Source of the DNA: Nitrospirales bacterium | GTDB taxonomy: Bacteria > Nitrospirota > Nitrospiria > Nitrospirales > UBA8639 | Direction of reading: 5' to 3' | Assembly (NCBI GenBank): GCA_022828225.1 | Contig: JAJEJG010000003.1 | Location: 1-46,923, forward strand | Length of the DNA stretch: 46,923 nt | In this document: piece by piece, positions 15,931-25,126 of the stretch | How the letters are laid out: each line of letters opens with the position of its first letter | Position numbering within the stretch: position 1 is the stretch's first letter | Translations under genes and position numbers: made by a program | Notes under the pieces: generated by a model | The model's input: the letters and a program-made list of their open reading frames with translations, nothing else | Told to the model about the DNA's origin: nothing | The model's database searches: none

Positions 15931-17139
15931 TTACGAGGCTTCCTCCTTGATCGAAAGGGCGAGGGATCGTTGAAGACAGATCACGTTGATTGTGGCAATC
16001 CCGGTCAAAACGACGAAGACGAGAAATCCGCTCGCGTAGGTTCCCGTGACATCCTTCAACAGACCGAACCAAAACGGCAGAAAGAACCCGCCGAGCCCGC
16101 CGGCCGCGCCGATGAAACCCGAAGCCGTCCCCATCATGTTCCTATAACGAAGCGACGCCACCTGAAAGACCACTCCGTTCCCGAATCCCAGGAGAAGAAG
16201 GGTCGCCACGGTCAAGGGAAAAGCCCAGAATGGAGGCGGCAGCCACGCCAGCAGGATGCACAGCCCCCCGATCGCGGGAAATCCAACCTGGAGCAAGTTG
16301 AGCCCGCCGGCCCGGTCGGCCCAGTGACCGCCGACCGGCCTGGCGATACTCCCCGCCAACCCGCATAACGCCGTCAGGCTCCCGGCGGCAACCATATCCA
16401 AGCCATACTGATCGTGAAAAAAAATGGGCAAGAAACTCGAAAACCCGACGAACCCGCCGAACGTCACCCCGTAAAAAAAGCATAACAACTGCATGAAGCG
16501 CTCTTGATACGCCATACGGAAAGAGGCTGCGAGGCTCTGCCCTTGCTGGTTTTGCAAGGGACGTTCTTGAACGAACAGCGCAAACACGACGGCCGCGAGC
16601 AGAACCGGTAGAATCATCAGGCCGAACACTCCGTGCCATCCGATATAGGTCGCCAGACGCGGCGCAAAAAACGTGGCCAGCAGGACGCCGCTGTTCCCTG
16701 TCGCGGCGATACCCATCGCCAGCCCTTGATGCTCGGATGGATACGCGCGGCTCGCGACGGGCAGCGCTACGGCGAAACTCGCCCCCGCCGTTCCCAGCAA
16801 GAACCCGATTCCGATCATTTGGGCATAGCTTTGTCCGAACAGCCAGCCCAGGACCAAGGCCACCACTTCGATCCCGAGAATGCCGAGCCCCACCCGTTTC
16901 GCGCCGAACTGATCGGTGAACGGCCCGACCACGATGCGCAACAAGGCTCCGCCCAGTAAGGGTATGGCGACCAACAGCCCCTTCTGGGTTGCGCTCAAGG
17001 CGAAATCCTGCGCAATGGCAATACCCAATGCGCCGATCAGCAGCCAAACGACAAAACTTACCTCGAAATGAAGCCAGGCCCCGAACAACGAAGGCCAATG
17101 GCCGCTTTTCAGGGCATTCTTGAGGACGCGCGGAGTCAT
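15931..17139 (-). CDS. NarK-type nitrate/nitrite porter (MFS)
   Basis: A 402-aa inner-membrane transporter with about 12 hydrophobic segments. Features of the nitrate/nitrite porter branch of MFS are FEVSFVVWLLIGALG in helix 1 and GALLRIVVGPFTDQFGAKR with the substrate-binding Arg (R68). Other matches are GIAATGNSGVLLATFFAP and the Gly-rich helix GAAGGLGGFFLPFWFG. The ATG at 17139 (MTPRVLKNALKSGHWP) is chosen because the upstream open extension is hydrophilic and unlike the family. Family knowledge supports nitrate uptake or nitrite/nitrate exchange; direction cannot be read from sequence. It stands alone. Confidence 0.88.
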   Translation of the reverse strand: MTPRVLKNALKSGHWPSLFGAWLHFEVSFVVWLLIGALGIAIAQDFALSATQKGLLVAIPLLGGALLRIVVGPFTDQFGAKRVGLGILGIEVVALVLGWLFGQSYAQMIGIGFLLGTAGASFAVALPVASRAYPSEHQGLAMGIAATGNSGVLLATFFAPRLATYIGWHGVFGLMILPVLLAAVVFALFVQERPLQNQQGQSLAASFRMAYQERFMQLLCFFYGVTFGGFVGFSSFLPIFFHDQYGLDMVAAGSLTALCGLAGSIARPVGGHWADRAGGLNLLQVGFPAIGGLCILLAWLPPPFWAFPLTVATLLLLGFGNGVVFQVASLRYRNMMGTASGFIGAAGGLGGFFLPFWFGLLKDVTGTYASGFLVFVVLTGIATINVICLQRSLALSIKEEAS

Positions 17140-17199
17140 GGGCTCAAAGCAATCGAAAAGAAGATTCGGTGAAAGACGTTCATGTTTCAAACGCCTGTG

Positions 17200-17229
17200 A
17201 CTATAAAGCACTGCGCCAAATCGCCGCAA
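17200..17229 (-). promoter_or_regulatory. Possible narK-like gene promoter
   Basis: On the minus strand TTGCGG (17224-17229), 18 bp, TATAGT (17200-17205), about 60 bp before the ATG at 17139. No operator seen. Confidence 0.35.
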
Positions 17230-17242
17230 TCGAAGTCTGCTT

Positions 17243-17272
17243 TTGTGATTCCGCTTGCTCAGGGGTTATAAT
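17243..17272 (+). promoter_or_regulatory. Possible rpoH promoter
   Basis: TTGTGA (17243-17248), 18 bp, TATAAT (17267-17272). It would give an rpoH leader of roughly 210 nt that includes two family B repeats. Confidence 0.4.
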
Positions 17273-17353
17273 TTTGGGGCAATTGCGCGAAGTGCAGGTG
17301 TTCCGTCGTTTGTTGACAGAATGGTTAGCCTGAGTAGGTGGCAACCGTATTCT

Positions 17354-17483
17354 TTCCCTCCCCTTTGTAAGGGGAGGCTAGGTGGGGTAGAGTCGCATAC
17401 CCAAAGAGCAATTGCATTGAGCACCACACGCGGCTTACCTCTCTGACTCTACCTCCCCTCACCCCTCCTTACAAAGAAGGGGA
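17354..17483. repeat. Two opposed family B repeats in the rpoH leader
   Basis: Copies at 17354-17393 (CCTCCCCTTTGTAAGGGGAGG then CTAGGTGGGGTAGAG) and 17446-17483 (CTACCTCCCC ... CCTCCTTACAAAGAAGGGG). The second ends 8 bp before the rpoH ATG, so its GAAGGGG end may serve as the ribosome binding site. Confidence 0.75.
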
Positions 17484-17491
17484 ACAGGTGG

Positions 17492-18547
17492 ATGTCCCGT
17501 GTCGTGACCCGGGATGCCATTCTACAAATGCCTAGATCCAAAGATCTGATGTCTGCCTCTAACCAAGACGAGAACCGACTCGAAGCGGACGATCTTCCTG
17601 TCGAGGCCGAATTGTTAGTCGAGCCCGAGGACGAGGAAGAGCCCTCCGTCGACGAGGTGAAATCCGGCGACGCCGGGCAAGAAGAGACAACGGCCCTGGT
17701 GCCCTCCACGGCATTGGGCCGGTATCTTGTTGAGGTTCGTCGCTACCCGTTTCTATCCAAAGAAGAAGAATTACAGCTCTTTCATGAATATCAGGTTAAG
17801 GGCAACCGGGACGCGGCGGTCAAACTGATCCTGTCCAACTTGCGCGTGTCGGTGGCCATCGCTTCGGAATACAAACATACCGGCGCGGATCAAATGGACC
17901 TCATCCAGGAAGGGAACGTCGGCCTGATGCAGGCCATCAAGAAATTCGACGTGACCCGCAACGTCCGTTTCTACGCGTATGCCGCGTGGTGGGTCAGGGC
18001 CTATATCCTCCGGTACCTGTTGCAATCCCATCGCTTGGTGAAAATCGGCACGACCCAGGAGCAGCGCAAACTCTTCTACAATCTGAGAAAGGAGAAAGCC
18101 AAACTCGAACGGGAAGGATTCGTGCCGGATGCCAAGCTTCTGGCCGACCGCCTTCAGGTCCGGGAACGGGACGTGCTGGAAATGGACCAGCGACTGGGAA
18201 GTTGGGAACTGTCTCTCGACCAACCCATCAGCAAAGACAAGGAGGAAGGAACCTTCCTCGATTTGCTGCCCGCCCCCACCCCCCGGGTGGACGACGCCCT
18301 TGCGAAGAAGGAATTGATGCTGCTTTTCAGGAAAAAACTCGGAGAATTCTCAAAGATCCTCGACGAGCGCGACGAAGACATCCTGCGGAACAGGTTGCTT
18401 TCGGAAACGCCCTTGACACTGGAGGAAATCGGCCGTAAGTATTCGATTACCAAGGAACGCTCTCGACAGTTGGAAGCCAGAATAATCAAGAAGTTACGCG
18501 AGTTCATGCAGGCCGAATTACAGGATTTCGACGCCTTGCGAAACTGA
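17492..18547 (+). CDS. rpoH: Heat-shock sigma factor RpoH (sigma-32 type)
   Basis: A sigma-70 family factor of 351 aa. Region 2 is EEELQLFHEYQVKGNRDAAV, LILSNLRVSVAIASEY, DLIQEGNVGLMQAIKKFD and AAWWVRAYILRYLLQSHR. The RpoH box QRKLFYNLRK begins at Q191 and marks the sigma-32 branch. Region 4 is LTLEEIGRKYSITKERSRQLEARIIKKLREFM. Residues ~1-75 are an acidic extension (runs of Glu/Asp) absent from the ~285-aa E. coli protein. ATGs at residues 13 and 20 are alternative starts. The gene lies just upstream of groES-groEL on the same strand, a classical sigma-32 target (family knowledge), so coordinated heat-shock control is likely. Confidence 0.9.
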   Translation: MSRVVTRDAILQMPRSKDLMSASNQDENRLEADDLPVEAELLVEPEDEEEPSVDEVKSGDAGQEETTALVPSTALGRYLVEVRRYPFLSKEEELQLFHEYQVKGNRDAAVKLILSNLRVSVAIASEYKHTGADQMDLIQEGNVGLMQAIKKFDVTRNVRFYAYAAWWVRAYILRYLLQSHRLVKIGTTQEQRKLFYNLRKEKAKLEREGFVPDAKLLADRLQVRERDVLEMDQRLGSWELSLDQPISKDKEEGTFLDLLPAPTPRVDDALAKKELMLLFRKKLGEFSKILDERDEDILRNRLLSETPLTLEEIGRKYSITKERSRQLEARIIKKLREFMQAELQDFDALRN

Positions 18548-18737
18548 GCCTCTCACTCCCCTGCCAATTATCCACATTTTTTCATTTCCGGAGCTTGACT
18601 TTCCAAAAACAGGCCTTACCTGTTGACCTGATCATTGCGTGAAGTCCTCAAATTCAGGATTTCGAAATACAATCGCCCAATTATCGCTGATCACAGATCG
18701 AAAGCAGAAATTACTAACCAAAGGAGGAAGTTGTCAC

Positions 18738-19052
18738 ATGGCCACACAAACCAAGGAAAAAGAAGAAACCAAAGGCACGGCGGCCAAAGGCTTTATGCCT
18801 CTTGGCGACCGCATTTTCGTGACCTATACGGAAGAACTCGAACGCACGGCCGGAGGCATTTACGTGCCGGATTCCGCCAGGGAAAAACCCCAACGGGGAA
18901 CGGTCGAAGGTGTAGGAAAGGACGTCAAATCCCTGAAAGTCGGCGATCAGGTCCTCTTCGACAAATATTCCGGAACCAAGATCAGCATCGGAAACGATGA
19001 TTGCCTGATCCTGAGAGAAGAAGACATCCTGGGCATCTTCGTCGATTCCTAA
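18738..19052 (+). CDS. groES: Co-chaperonin GroES
   Basis: The heptameric lid of the GroEL chamber. MPLGDRIFVTYTEELERTAG, GIYVPDSAREKPQRGTVEGVG, KVGDQVLFDKYSGTKI and ILREEDILGIF are the standard segments, including the mobile loop. It has 104 aa, about 8-10 longer than usual because of a Lys/Glu/Thr-rich N-terminal tail of ~17 residues. The start at 18738 is fixed by AAGGAGG at 18721-18727. No CIRCE operator is present upstream. It lies 76 bp before groEL in the same direction. Confidence 0.97.
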   Translation: MATQTKEKEETKGTAAKGFMPLGDRIFVTYTEELERTAGGIYVPDSAREKPQRGTVEGVGKDVKSLKVGDQVLFDKYSGTKISIGNDDCLILREEDILGIFVDS

Positions 19053-19128
19053 CGATCTGATCCAACCTATCGAACAAAATCTTACAAAACAAAGTTCAAG
19101 CATGACTTTAATTTGATGGAGGAACATT

Positions 19129-20769
<1,641 letters not shown>

Positions 20770-20803
20770 GCACGTCGAGGCATTGCCGCTTCGCATCGAA
20801 GCA

Positions 20804-20844
20804 ACGAAGGCCCGAGGGACTGTTCCCCCGGGCCTTCGTTTTTT
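20804..20844 (+). terminator. Rho-independent terminator of groESL
   Basis: An 11-bp perfect stem, ACGAAGGCCCG (20804-20814) with CGGGCCTTCGT (20829-20839), followed by a run of T. The GGGA/TCCC pairs in the loop extend it. It lies 35 bp after the groEL stop. Confidence 0.92.
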
Positions 20845-20901
20845 AATCCTCCGTTCAGAGCCTGTCCCCGACTCCCCTTTTTCTCAACCTCGTCCCTTCC
20901 T

Positions 20902-21068
20902 TCTGTCATTCTCGACATCTTTAATCGAGAATCCAGCGTCTTTGCTTTTTCCTTTTGCCTTTATCTGTCATTCCCGACATTTTTAATCGGGAATCCAGTG
21001 TCTTTGTTTTTTCCTTCGTTCGTAAAGACAGAAGAGACTGGATCCCCGATCAGGTCGGGGATGACAGG
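20902..21068. repeat. Three family A repeats in a row
   Basis: Two copies in one sense (20902-20943, with a CTCGAC/ATCGAG variant core; 20965-21006, with CCCGAC/ATCGGG) and one in the other (21035-21068, core ATCCCCGAT/GTCGGGGAT). The variant cores keep pairing through compensating changes, which suggests the hairpin is what is conserved. Confidence 0.8.
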
Positions 21069-21075
21069 AGTGTGG

Positions 21076-21246
21076 TCAGATCTTTATTCTGTCAACAGAA
21101 GCGGGCGTAGATTTCAGACCCTTTGTAACCGTTTGCCCCGCCTTAATTCTTTTATGACGTTCCTGTGCAGGAAAAGTTTCAAGGTGCTTCACCAAAATGT
21201 TTGCCATTTCTCGTGCGATTTCTCTAACTGATAGCTTACGTTTCAT
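21076..21246 (-). CDS. Small hypothetical protein
   Basis: A possible 56-aa basic protein starting MKRKLSVREIAREMANILVK. The helix-forming N-terminus and Lys-rich tail look protein-like. The ribosome binding site is weak (GGA about 5 bp upstream). It follows vapC on the same strand by 31 bp. I do not recognise it and it may be chance. Confidence 0.3.
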   Translation of the reverse strand: MKRKLSVREIAREMANILVKHLETFPAQERHKRIKAGQTVTKGLKSTPASVDRIKI

Positions 21247-21277
21247 AGGTTCCAACTTAGCACCAAGACTTATAAAG

Positions 21278-21697
21278 TTACCGCGAATCCCATGGATTGA
21301 CCACATCCATCTCCAAGCCGTCAAAATCCCTGACGTTGCGGGTTGCTAGGGTGAGGTCGTAGGTTTTCGCGGTTCCCGCAATCAGCGCATCGCCCAGGTC
21401 CAGCGTCCGTCCGAAGCGTTGCGCGTGTACCCGAAACCTGGCTGCCCATTCCGCCCCTACCCTCTCCAAAGGCAGGATGCGGTCTTCGTATTCAGCGATG
21501 ACTCCCAGCAGATTATCCTGCAAACTAGATCGCCGTTGTCCTTGCGCCAAGCGCTGCAACCCATATTCCAACTCGTGGATCACAATCGACGACAGCCAGA
21601 GGTCGTCGTGTTCGGTAAGGAACGTGACGACGCGTGCGTGCGGTGTGTGTCGTATGACCTCGGAGATGACGTTCGTATCAAGGAGATAGCCGTTCAT
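21278..21697 (-). CDS. VapC-type PIN-domain toxin
   Basis: A 139-aa PIN ribonuclease. Acidic residues are D7 in YLLDTNVISE, E42 in IVIHELEYGL, D103 in LDLGDALIAGTA and D124 in TRNVRDFDGL, all at family positions. It overlaps its antitoxin by 4 bp (21694-21697). The sequence looks intact. It is one of three PIN toxins within 2.3 kb downstream of groEL, and belongs to a different subgroup from the other two. Confidence 0.92.
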   Translation of the reverse strand: MNGYLLDTNVISEVIRHTPHARVVTFLTEHDDLWLSSIVIHELEYGLQRLAQGQRRSSLQDNLLGVIAEYEDRILPLERVGAEWAARFRVHAQRFGRTLDLGDALIAGTAKTYDLTLATRNVRDFDGLEMDVVNPWDSR

Positions 21698-21975
21698 TCT
21701 TCTTCTTCGTCGATGAACGGGATCTTCCGATTCGATCTGCGGTCCGGAAGTTCAAGCTCTATTCCACGCGGCATGTTCTCTACCAGCCACTGCCCCAACG
21801 GTTTACGCGGCGGCGTCTTCGCATCCCACGTGGCCGCAGGCACGACCACGAATGACCGGCGTGTACCGATCCGTTGCGGCCCTTCCTCCTCAGCGAGCCG
21901 CAGGATTTCCGACAGTCGTGCCTTTGCCTCGGCCACGGTCCAAGTCCGGTTATGTTTGATATGCTTGACGGTCAT
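21694..21975 (-). CDS. Phd/YefM-type antitoxin
   Basis: A 93-aa antitoxin. TWTVAEAKARLSEILRLAEE and a following beta-strand (RRSFVVVPAATW) are the Phd/YefM N-terminal fold. The C-terminal part (LGQWLVENMPRGIELELPDR) is the toxin-binding tail. The start at 21975 is fixed by TAGGAGG 5 bp upstream; the open frame before it crosses the promoter. First gene of the pair. Confidence 0.9.
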   Translation of the reverse strand: MTVKHIKHNRTWTVAEAKARLSEILRLAEEEGPQRIGTRRSFVVVPAATWDAKTPPRKPLGQWLVENMPRGIELELPDRRSNRKIPFIDEEEE

Positions 21976-22003
21976 ATGCCCTCCTATCAGTTCGTAGTAG
22001 TCC

Positions 22004-22032
22004 AATATAGACCATATTTGAAGCTGAATCAA
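22004..22032 (-). promoter_or_regulatory. Promoter of the minus-strand phd-vapC operon
   Basis: TTGATT (22027-22032, minus strand), 17 bp, TATATT (22004-22009). The -35 box touches the edge of the groEL remnant. TAGTAGTC at 21995-22002 is shared with the promoter of the divergent TA operon. Confidence 0.6.
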
Positions 22033-22116
22033 GTGACTCCGTGCGCCTTACAGAACGCCGCGAGCATCGCCGGGTTGATGCTCACCACCGAGGTAACCGT
22101 AAGGAAGAGAAGAAAG
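22031..22116 (+). pseudogene. Remnant of the groEL 3' end
   Basis: Reads [20 protein letters not shown] then VTV, against [20 protein letters not shown] then VTV in groEL (from about 20617). Nucleotide agreement is high over ~65 bp, mostly third-position changes. It is followed by a short deletion and then AGGAAGAGAAGAAAGAA, matching the groEL GAGGAGAAGAAGGAA. There is no 5' part and no Gly-Met tail. It lies 1.26 kb downstream of intact groEL, in the same orientation, between two divergent TA operons. Confidence 0.88.
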
Positions 22117-22119
22117 AAT

Positions 22120-22152
22120 TTGCTTAACTTGCAAATAATGACTATAGTAGTC
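22120..22152 (+). promoter_or_regulatory. Promoter and operator of the plus-strand phd-vapC operon
   Basis: TTGCTT (22120-22125), 17 bp, TATAGT (22143-22148). GACTA-TAG-TAGTC (22140-22152) is an inverted repeat on top of the -10. It starts just after the groEL remnant. Confidence 0.5.
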
Positions 22153-22179
22153 TGATAATAGCAACTAGAAAGGTCTTTT

Positions 22180-22470
22180 ATGAAAACTACGACCGTATCT
22201 CAGCTCAAGACGGCATTAAGTGCCTACCTGCGTCGGGTGAAGACCGGTGAAGAAGTCTTGATTACCGAGCATGGCCGCCCTATTGCACGGTTGCTGCCCA
22301 TTGCCAATCCCGTGACCTTGTCTGCGCACTTGCAAGACATGGAACAAAAGGGACTCCTCAAGCGCGGAGAGAAGACCCTGCCGGCAGATTTTTGGGACTT
22401 GCCCCGCCCTGCAGATCCGCAAGGGGCCGTGCGTTCGGCGGTTTTAAGTGAGCGAGAAGAAGGCCGGTGA
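22180..22470 (+). CDS. Phd/YefM-type antitoxin
   Basis: A 96-aa antitoxin: TTTVSQLKTALSAYLRRVKT and GEEVLITEHGRPIARLLPI form the classic Phd/YefM domain that binds DNA as a dimer. The C-terminal region (LPADFWDLPRPADPQGAV) is the toxin-neutralising tail. It overlaps the toxin gene by 4 bp (GTGA). A weak AGAAAGG ribosome binding site precedes it. Confidence 0.92.
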   Translation: MKTTTVSQLKTALSAYLRRVKTGEEVLITEHGRPIARLLPIANPVTLSAHLQDMEQKGLLKRGEKTLPADFWDLPRPADPQGAVRSAVLSEREEGR

Positions 22471-22898
22471 AATTCTGGGATACGTCGGCCATTGTGCCGC
22501 TCTGCGTGCAGGAACCCCATTCAGACACCGTACAAGCGATTCTCATCGAGGAGCCGGCCATGGTCGTGTGGTGGGGCACGCGCACCGAATATCTCTCCGC
22601 ACTGATGCGACAGGTACGGGAAGGCGGTTTGACACCACCCGATGAACGTGCCGCCCGCCACGTATTGCAGACTCTGATGCAAACCTGGACGGAGATGCAG
22701 CCAAGCGAAGCCTTACGCAACACAGCCGAACGGTTGCTCACCGTGCATTCGTTACGGACAGCGGACGCCTTGCAACTTGCCGCAGCCATCCAGTGGTGTC
22801 AGGGATTCACAACGGGACAGGGCTTTGTCGCGTTCGATCGACAACTGCGCGAGGCAAGTTACCGAGAAGGCTTTACCCTACTTCCTGAGACATTCTGA
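22467..22898 (+). CDS. VapC-type PIN-domain toxin
   Basis: A 143-aa PIN ribonuclease that starts with GTG within the antitoxin stop. Family acidic residues: D5 in FWDTSAIVPL, E41 in RTEYLSAL, D100 in RTADALQLAAA and D124 in FVAFDRQLREA. It is intact in length and active site. It is transcribed away from the phd-vapC pair on the other strand, with the groEL remnant between them. Confidence 0.92.
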   Translation: MKFWDTSAIVPLCVQEPHSDTVQAILIEEPAMVVWWGTRTEYLSALMRQVREGGLTPPDERAARHVLQTLMQTWTEMQPSEALRNTAERLLTVHSLRTADALQLAAAIQWCQGFTTGQGFVAFDRQLREASYREGFTLLPETF

Positions 22899-22980
22899 TC
22901 GTCTTCGACGTATAAGACAGCGTTGCACCGACTTCAGGTAATGCCGGACGACAGGTTTGACCTCAACCTACTTATACCCA

Positions 22981-23130
22981 CTACAGCAGACAGGTGAATC
23001 GGTCGGATGAGCCTGGCGTAATCCGACACAGTTTGTCCTCTTCGAGCAGAAGCTTACCCTGGCGCTGGCGACGGGGGTCTCGAATGACGATTTCCACGTC
23101 ACGCCCAAGTGCCAGCAACAGGCGCTGCTT
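22981..23130 (-). pseudogene. C-terminal remnant of an Xre-type antitoxin
   Basis: The minus strand reads KQRLLLALGRDVEIVIRDPR followed by RQRQGKLLLEEDKL and ends in a TAG at 22981-22983. The phrase ALGRDVEIVI plus a basic tail is typical of the end of Xre-family antitoxins paired with RelE-like toxins. There is no helix-turn-helix and no start. The open frame begins exactly at the last codon of the PIN toxin at 23129, which suggests a recombination joint. The rest of 22899-23128 shows no gene. Confidence 0.6.
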
Positions 23131-23536
23131 ATGCGCGGTTGATCCGGATAAGCTCAACGGTCGCCCGATGGCCGGACGTGGTGGCTAATCGGGTGTCGCA
23201 AGTGAGCAATGAGGCCGCAAGCGACTCCGCCAGAGCCAGGTACGCAGCATCATAGGCGGTGACATTATGACGTAGCGCCCAAATGCGTGGAAGAAAGAGG
23301 TCATGCGGGTAACGAAAAATCGGAAAATCGGCCAGGTCGGTCAGGGCTTGCTTCCCGCGTTGCGGTGTCAGTTCACCACTCGACACGTACCGTCGCAGGA
23401 CTTGCGTGATCTCCAGATCCAGCAAATGAGGCGCATGCAGAGATTCTCCACTGTCAAACAGGCGCCGCTGAATATCCATCGCGGCGGTCGTTCCCAAAAG
23501 CACCTCAACGACCGCCGAAGCATCCGTCACAATCAC
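23129..23536 (-). CDS. FitB/VapC-type PIN-domain toxin
   Basis: A 135-aa PIN ribonuclease starting with GTG. Acidic residues: D5 in IVTDASAVVE, E42 in LDLEITQVLRR, D96 in AYDAAYLALAE and D114 in LLTCDTRLA. It overlaps the antitoxin by 4 bp (23533-23536). It ends at the joint with the Xre antitoxin remnant; its own C-terminus (TVELIRINRA) looks family-like, so it is probably complete. Confidence 0.9.
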   Translation of the reverse strand: MIVTDASAVVEVLLGTTAAMDIQRRLFDSGESLHAPHLLDLEITQVLRRYVSSGELTPQRGKQALTDLADFPIFRYPHDLFLPRIWALRHNVTAYDAAYLALAESLAASLLTCDTRLATTSGHRATVELIRINRA

Positions 23537-23763
23537 CGGCTATCGCGTTCTTCCCGGATCAATTGAGCCGGTGAGACGGTTGGGTTGACCCGGGTTCGAG
23601 TCTGGAGCCGCAGGCGTAACTCTTCGACGGTTGGATGCTCGGAAAGCCGTTGAATCTCCGCAATCAGGTAATCGGACAGAGACGTACCGGCCAAGGCGGC
23701 CCTGGACTTGAGAACCCTGTGAAGGTCATCGGGGACGTTTCGCAACTGGATCATTTTTGACAT
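23533..23763 (-). CDS. FitA-type ribbon-helix-helix antitoxin
   Basis: A 76-aa antitoxin: MIQLRNVPDDLHRVLKSRAA then LAGTSLSDYLIAEIQRL is the FitA/Arc-like ribbon-helix-helix. The C-terminal tail (SPAQLIREERDSR) would bind the PIN toxin. Two ATGs (23763, 23754) are possible. The predicted transcript start practically coincides with the first, so the mRNA may be leaderless. Confidence 0.88.
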   Translation of the reverse strand: MSKMIQLRNVPDDLHRVLKSRAALAGTSLSDYLIAEIQRLSEHPTVEELRLRLQTRTRVNPTVSPAQLIREERDSR

Positions 23764-23798
23764 GTGATAAACCTATTTACATGTTTAGCACATGTCAA
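23760..23798 (-). promoter_or_regulatory. Promoter and operator of the fitAB-like operon
   Basis: Minus strand TTGACA (23793-23798), 17 bp, TAGGTT (23770-23775). The self-complementary hexamer ACATGT occurs at 23760-23765, 23779-23784 and 23790-23795. The last touches the -35 and the middle one lies in the spacer. Confidence 0.6.
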
Positions 23799-23844
23799 GA
23801 GTTCCTTCCATTCCACGAGGATGAACCTAAAGAAAAGACTGTCC

Positions 23845-23939
23845 CCCTCACCCCAGCCCTCTCCCGCAATGGGGAGAGGGTTTATGAATGGCGAAGATAA
23901 AGACACTGGATTCCCGATTAAAAATGTCGGGAATGACAG
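23845..23939. repeat. Repeat families C and A
   Basis: Family C at 23845-23880 (CCCTCACCCCAGCCCTCTCC ... GGGGAGAGGG) and family A at 23899-23939 (ACACTGGATTCCCGATTAAA ... GTCGGGAATGACAG), in the usual order. Confidence 0.8.
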
Positions 23940-23963
23940 AAGGAGGAAGCGGGCAGGACAGGA

Positions 23964-24851
23964 TTATTCCGGTCTCCAGGGAAATGGGCCCATCGAGTCG
24001 TCCAGCAGAATGCGCCACACGTTCATGGGCAACCATTCTTCGTACATCCACCAATCTTTGTATTGAGGCAACTGGACGGCCTTCGGGATCATCATCCAGT
24101 TCGTTCCTTTCTTGAATTCCGCATAAATCGCGCCCCGTATGTCGTGCAGGAATTGGATATAGTCTTTCACGTCCTGCTTGGTACCCCCCAATAACGGTTC
24201 GGCTTTTCCGCTGTGCGCATAGATGGCCCTGTCGAAGTCCATTTGTTCGATTTCTTTCAAGGACCGCTCCCATTCCTTGATGTTGAAATCCGGCACGATG
24301 TTGAACAGGATCGCCTGCGGATCGACCAGGTCGGCGATATAGGCGATTTTCTGTTTGGGAAGGAGAAAAACGGTCATACCCATCCCATGATTCATGCCCA
24401 AGTAATGCAATTCCAGTACGGTACCGCCCAGGGTGATGTCTTTTCGCTTGCCCGACCAACTTGCGTCGGGAACCATCATATCCGGCCCGGGGTTCGCCTT
24501 CATCCATTGATAGGCTTCCTCATGGGCCATGACGGTTGCTCCGGCATCGTGAAACACTTGTCCGCCACTTGCATGATCCCAGTGATTGTGGCTGTGAAAG
24601 AGATAGCGGATCGGTTTGTCCGTGACGGCCCGGATGGCTTCGACAAATCCTTTCGCGTGGTTCGTATTCACCGATTCAATCGCGAGGACGCCTTCGCCCG
24701 TCACCACGAACATGGAAAAATAGGCGCCGGCCGGGTTCCCATAGCTATACACCCCCGTGTCGATCTTGGCCGTATGCGGGGGCAGCGTTTCGGCGGAAGC
24801 AACACCGAAGAACACGATAGTCATGATGAACAGACAAAGAACCTGTTTCAT
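23964..24851 (-). CDS. Exported metallo-beta-lactamase-fold hydrolase
   Basis: A 295-aa protein with a signal peptide (MKQVLCLFIMTIVFFGVASA, cleavage before ETLPP), so periplasmic. The zinc-binding HxHxDH motif is H88-N-H90-W-D92-H93 in HSHNHWDH. Later ligand candidates are the His in LGMNHGMGM, the Asp in YIADLVD and the His in IYAHSG. These place it in the glyoxalase II/beta-lactamase superfamily; the substrate cannot be read. A Trp-rich C-terminal end (YKDWWMYEEWLPMNVW) is unusual for simple members. The ATG at 24851 is chosen for the signal peptide and the GGAAGGAGT upstream. Confidence 0.82.
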   Translation of the reverse strand: MKQVLCLFIMTIVFFGVASAETLPPHTAKIDTGVYSYGNPAGAYFSMFVVTGEGVLAIESVNTNHAKGFVEAIRAVTDKPIRYLFHSHNHWDHASGGQVFHDAGATVMAHEEAYQWMKANPGPDMMVPDASWSGKRKDITLGGTVLELHYLGMNHGMGMTVFLLPKQKIAYIADLVDPQAILFNIVPDFNIKEWERSLKEIEQMDFDRAIYAHSGKAEPLLGGTKQDVKDYIQFLHDIRGAIYAEFKKGTNWMMIPKAVQLPQYKDWWMYEEWLPMNVWRILLDDSMGPFPWRPE

Positions 24852-25126
24852 ACTCTTGACTCCTTCCTTGAAGTTGTGGTGGACCTCGACCGTCATACCT
24901 GGACGCAAACCCACACGCGACCTGTCCCCAATCCGGTCCTGGTGAACAGACCGGATCAGTATAACGCAGTCCGGCACAGCCTGTCTCCGTTCAGCCGTGA
25001 AGCTGGTAGATTACGTTCCGCTCACCTGACGTGCGAGGCAGGAAAAAACTTGCTCCGGCGTCTGAAGAGTTCTATTCTACGGACAACATTAGTGGTGACG
25101 AGAAGATTCACAAAAGGACTCGAACG

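Noticed and set aside
18548-18737. Search for a CIRCE operator before groES
   Set aside because: Neither TTAGCACTC nor GAGTGCTAA halves are present.
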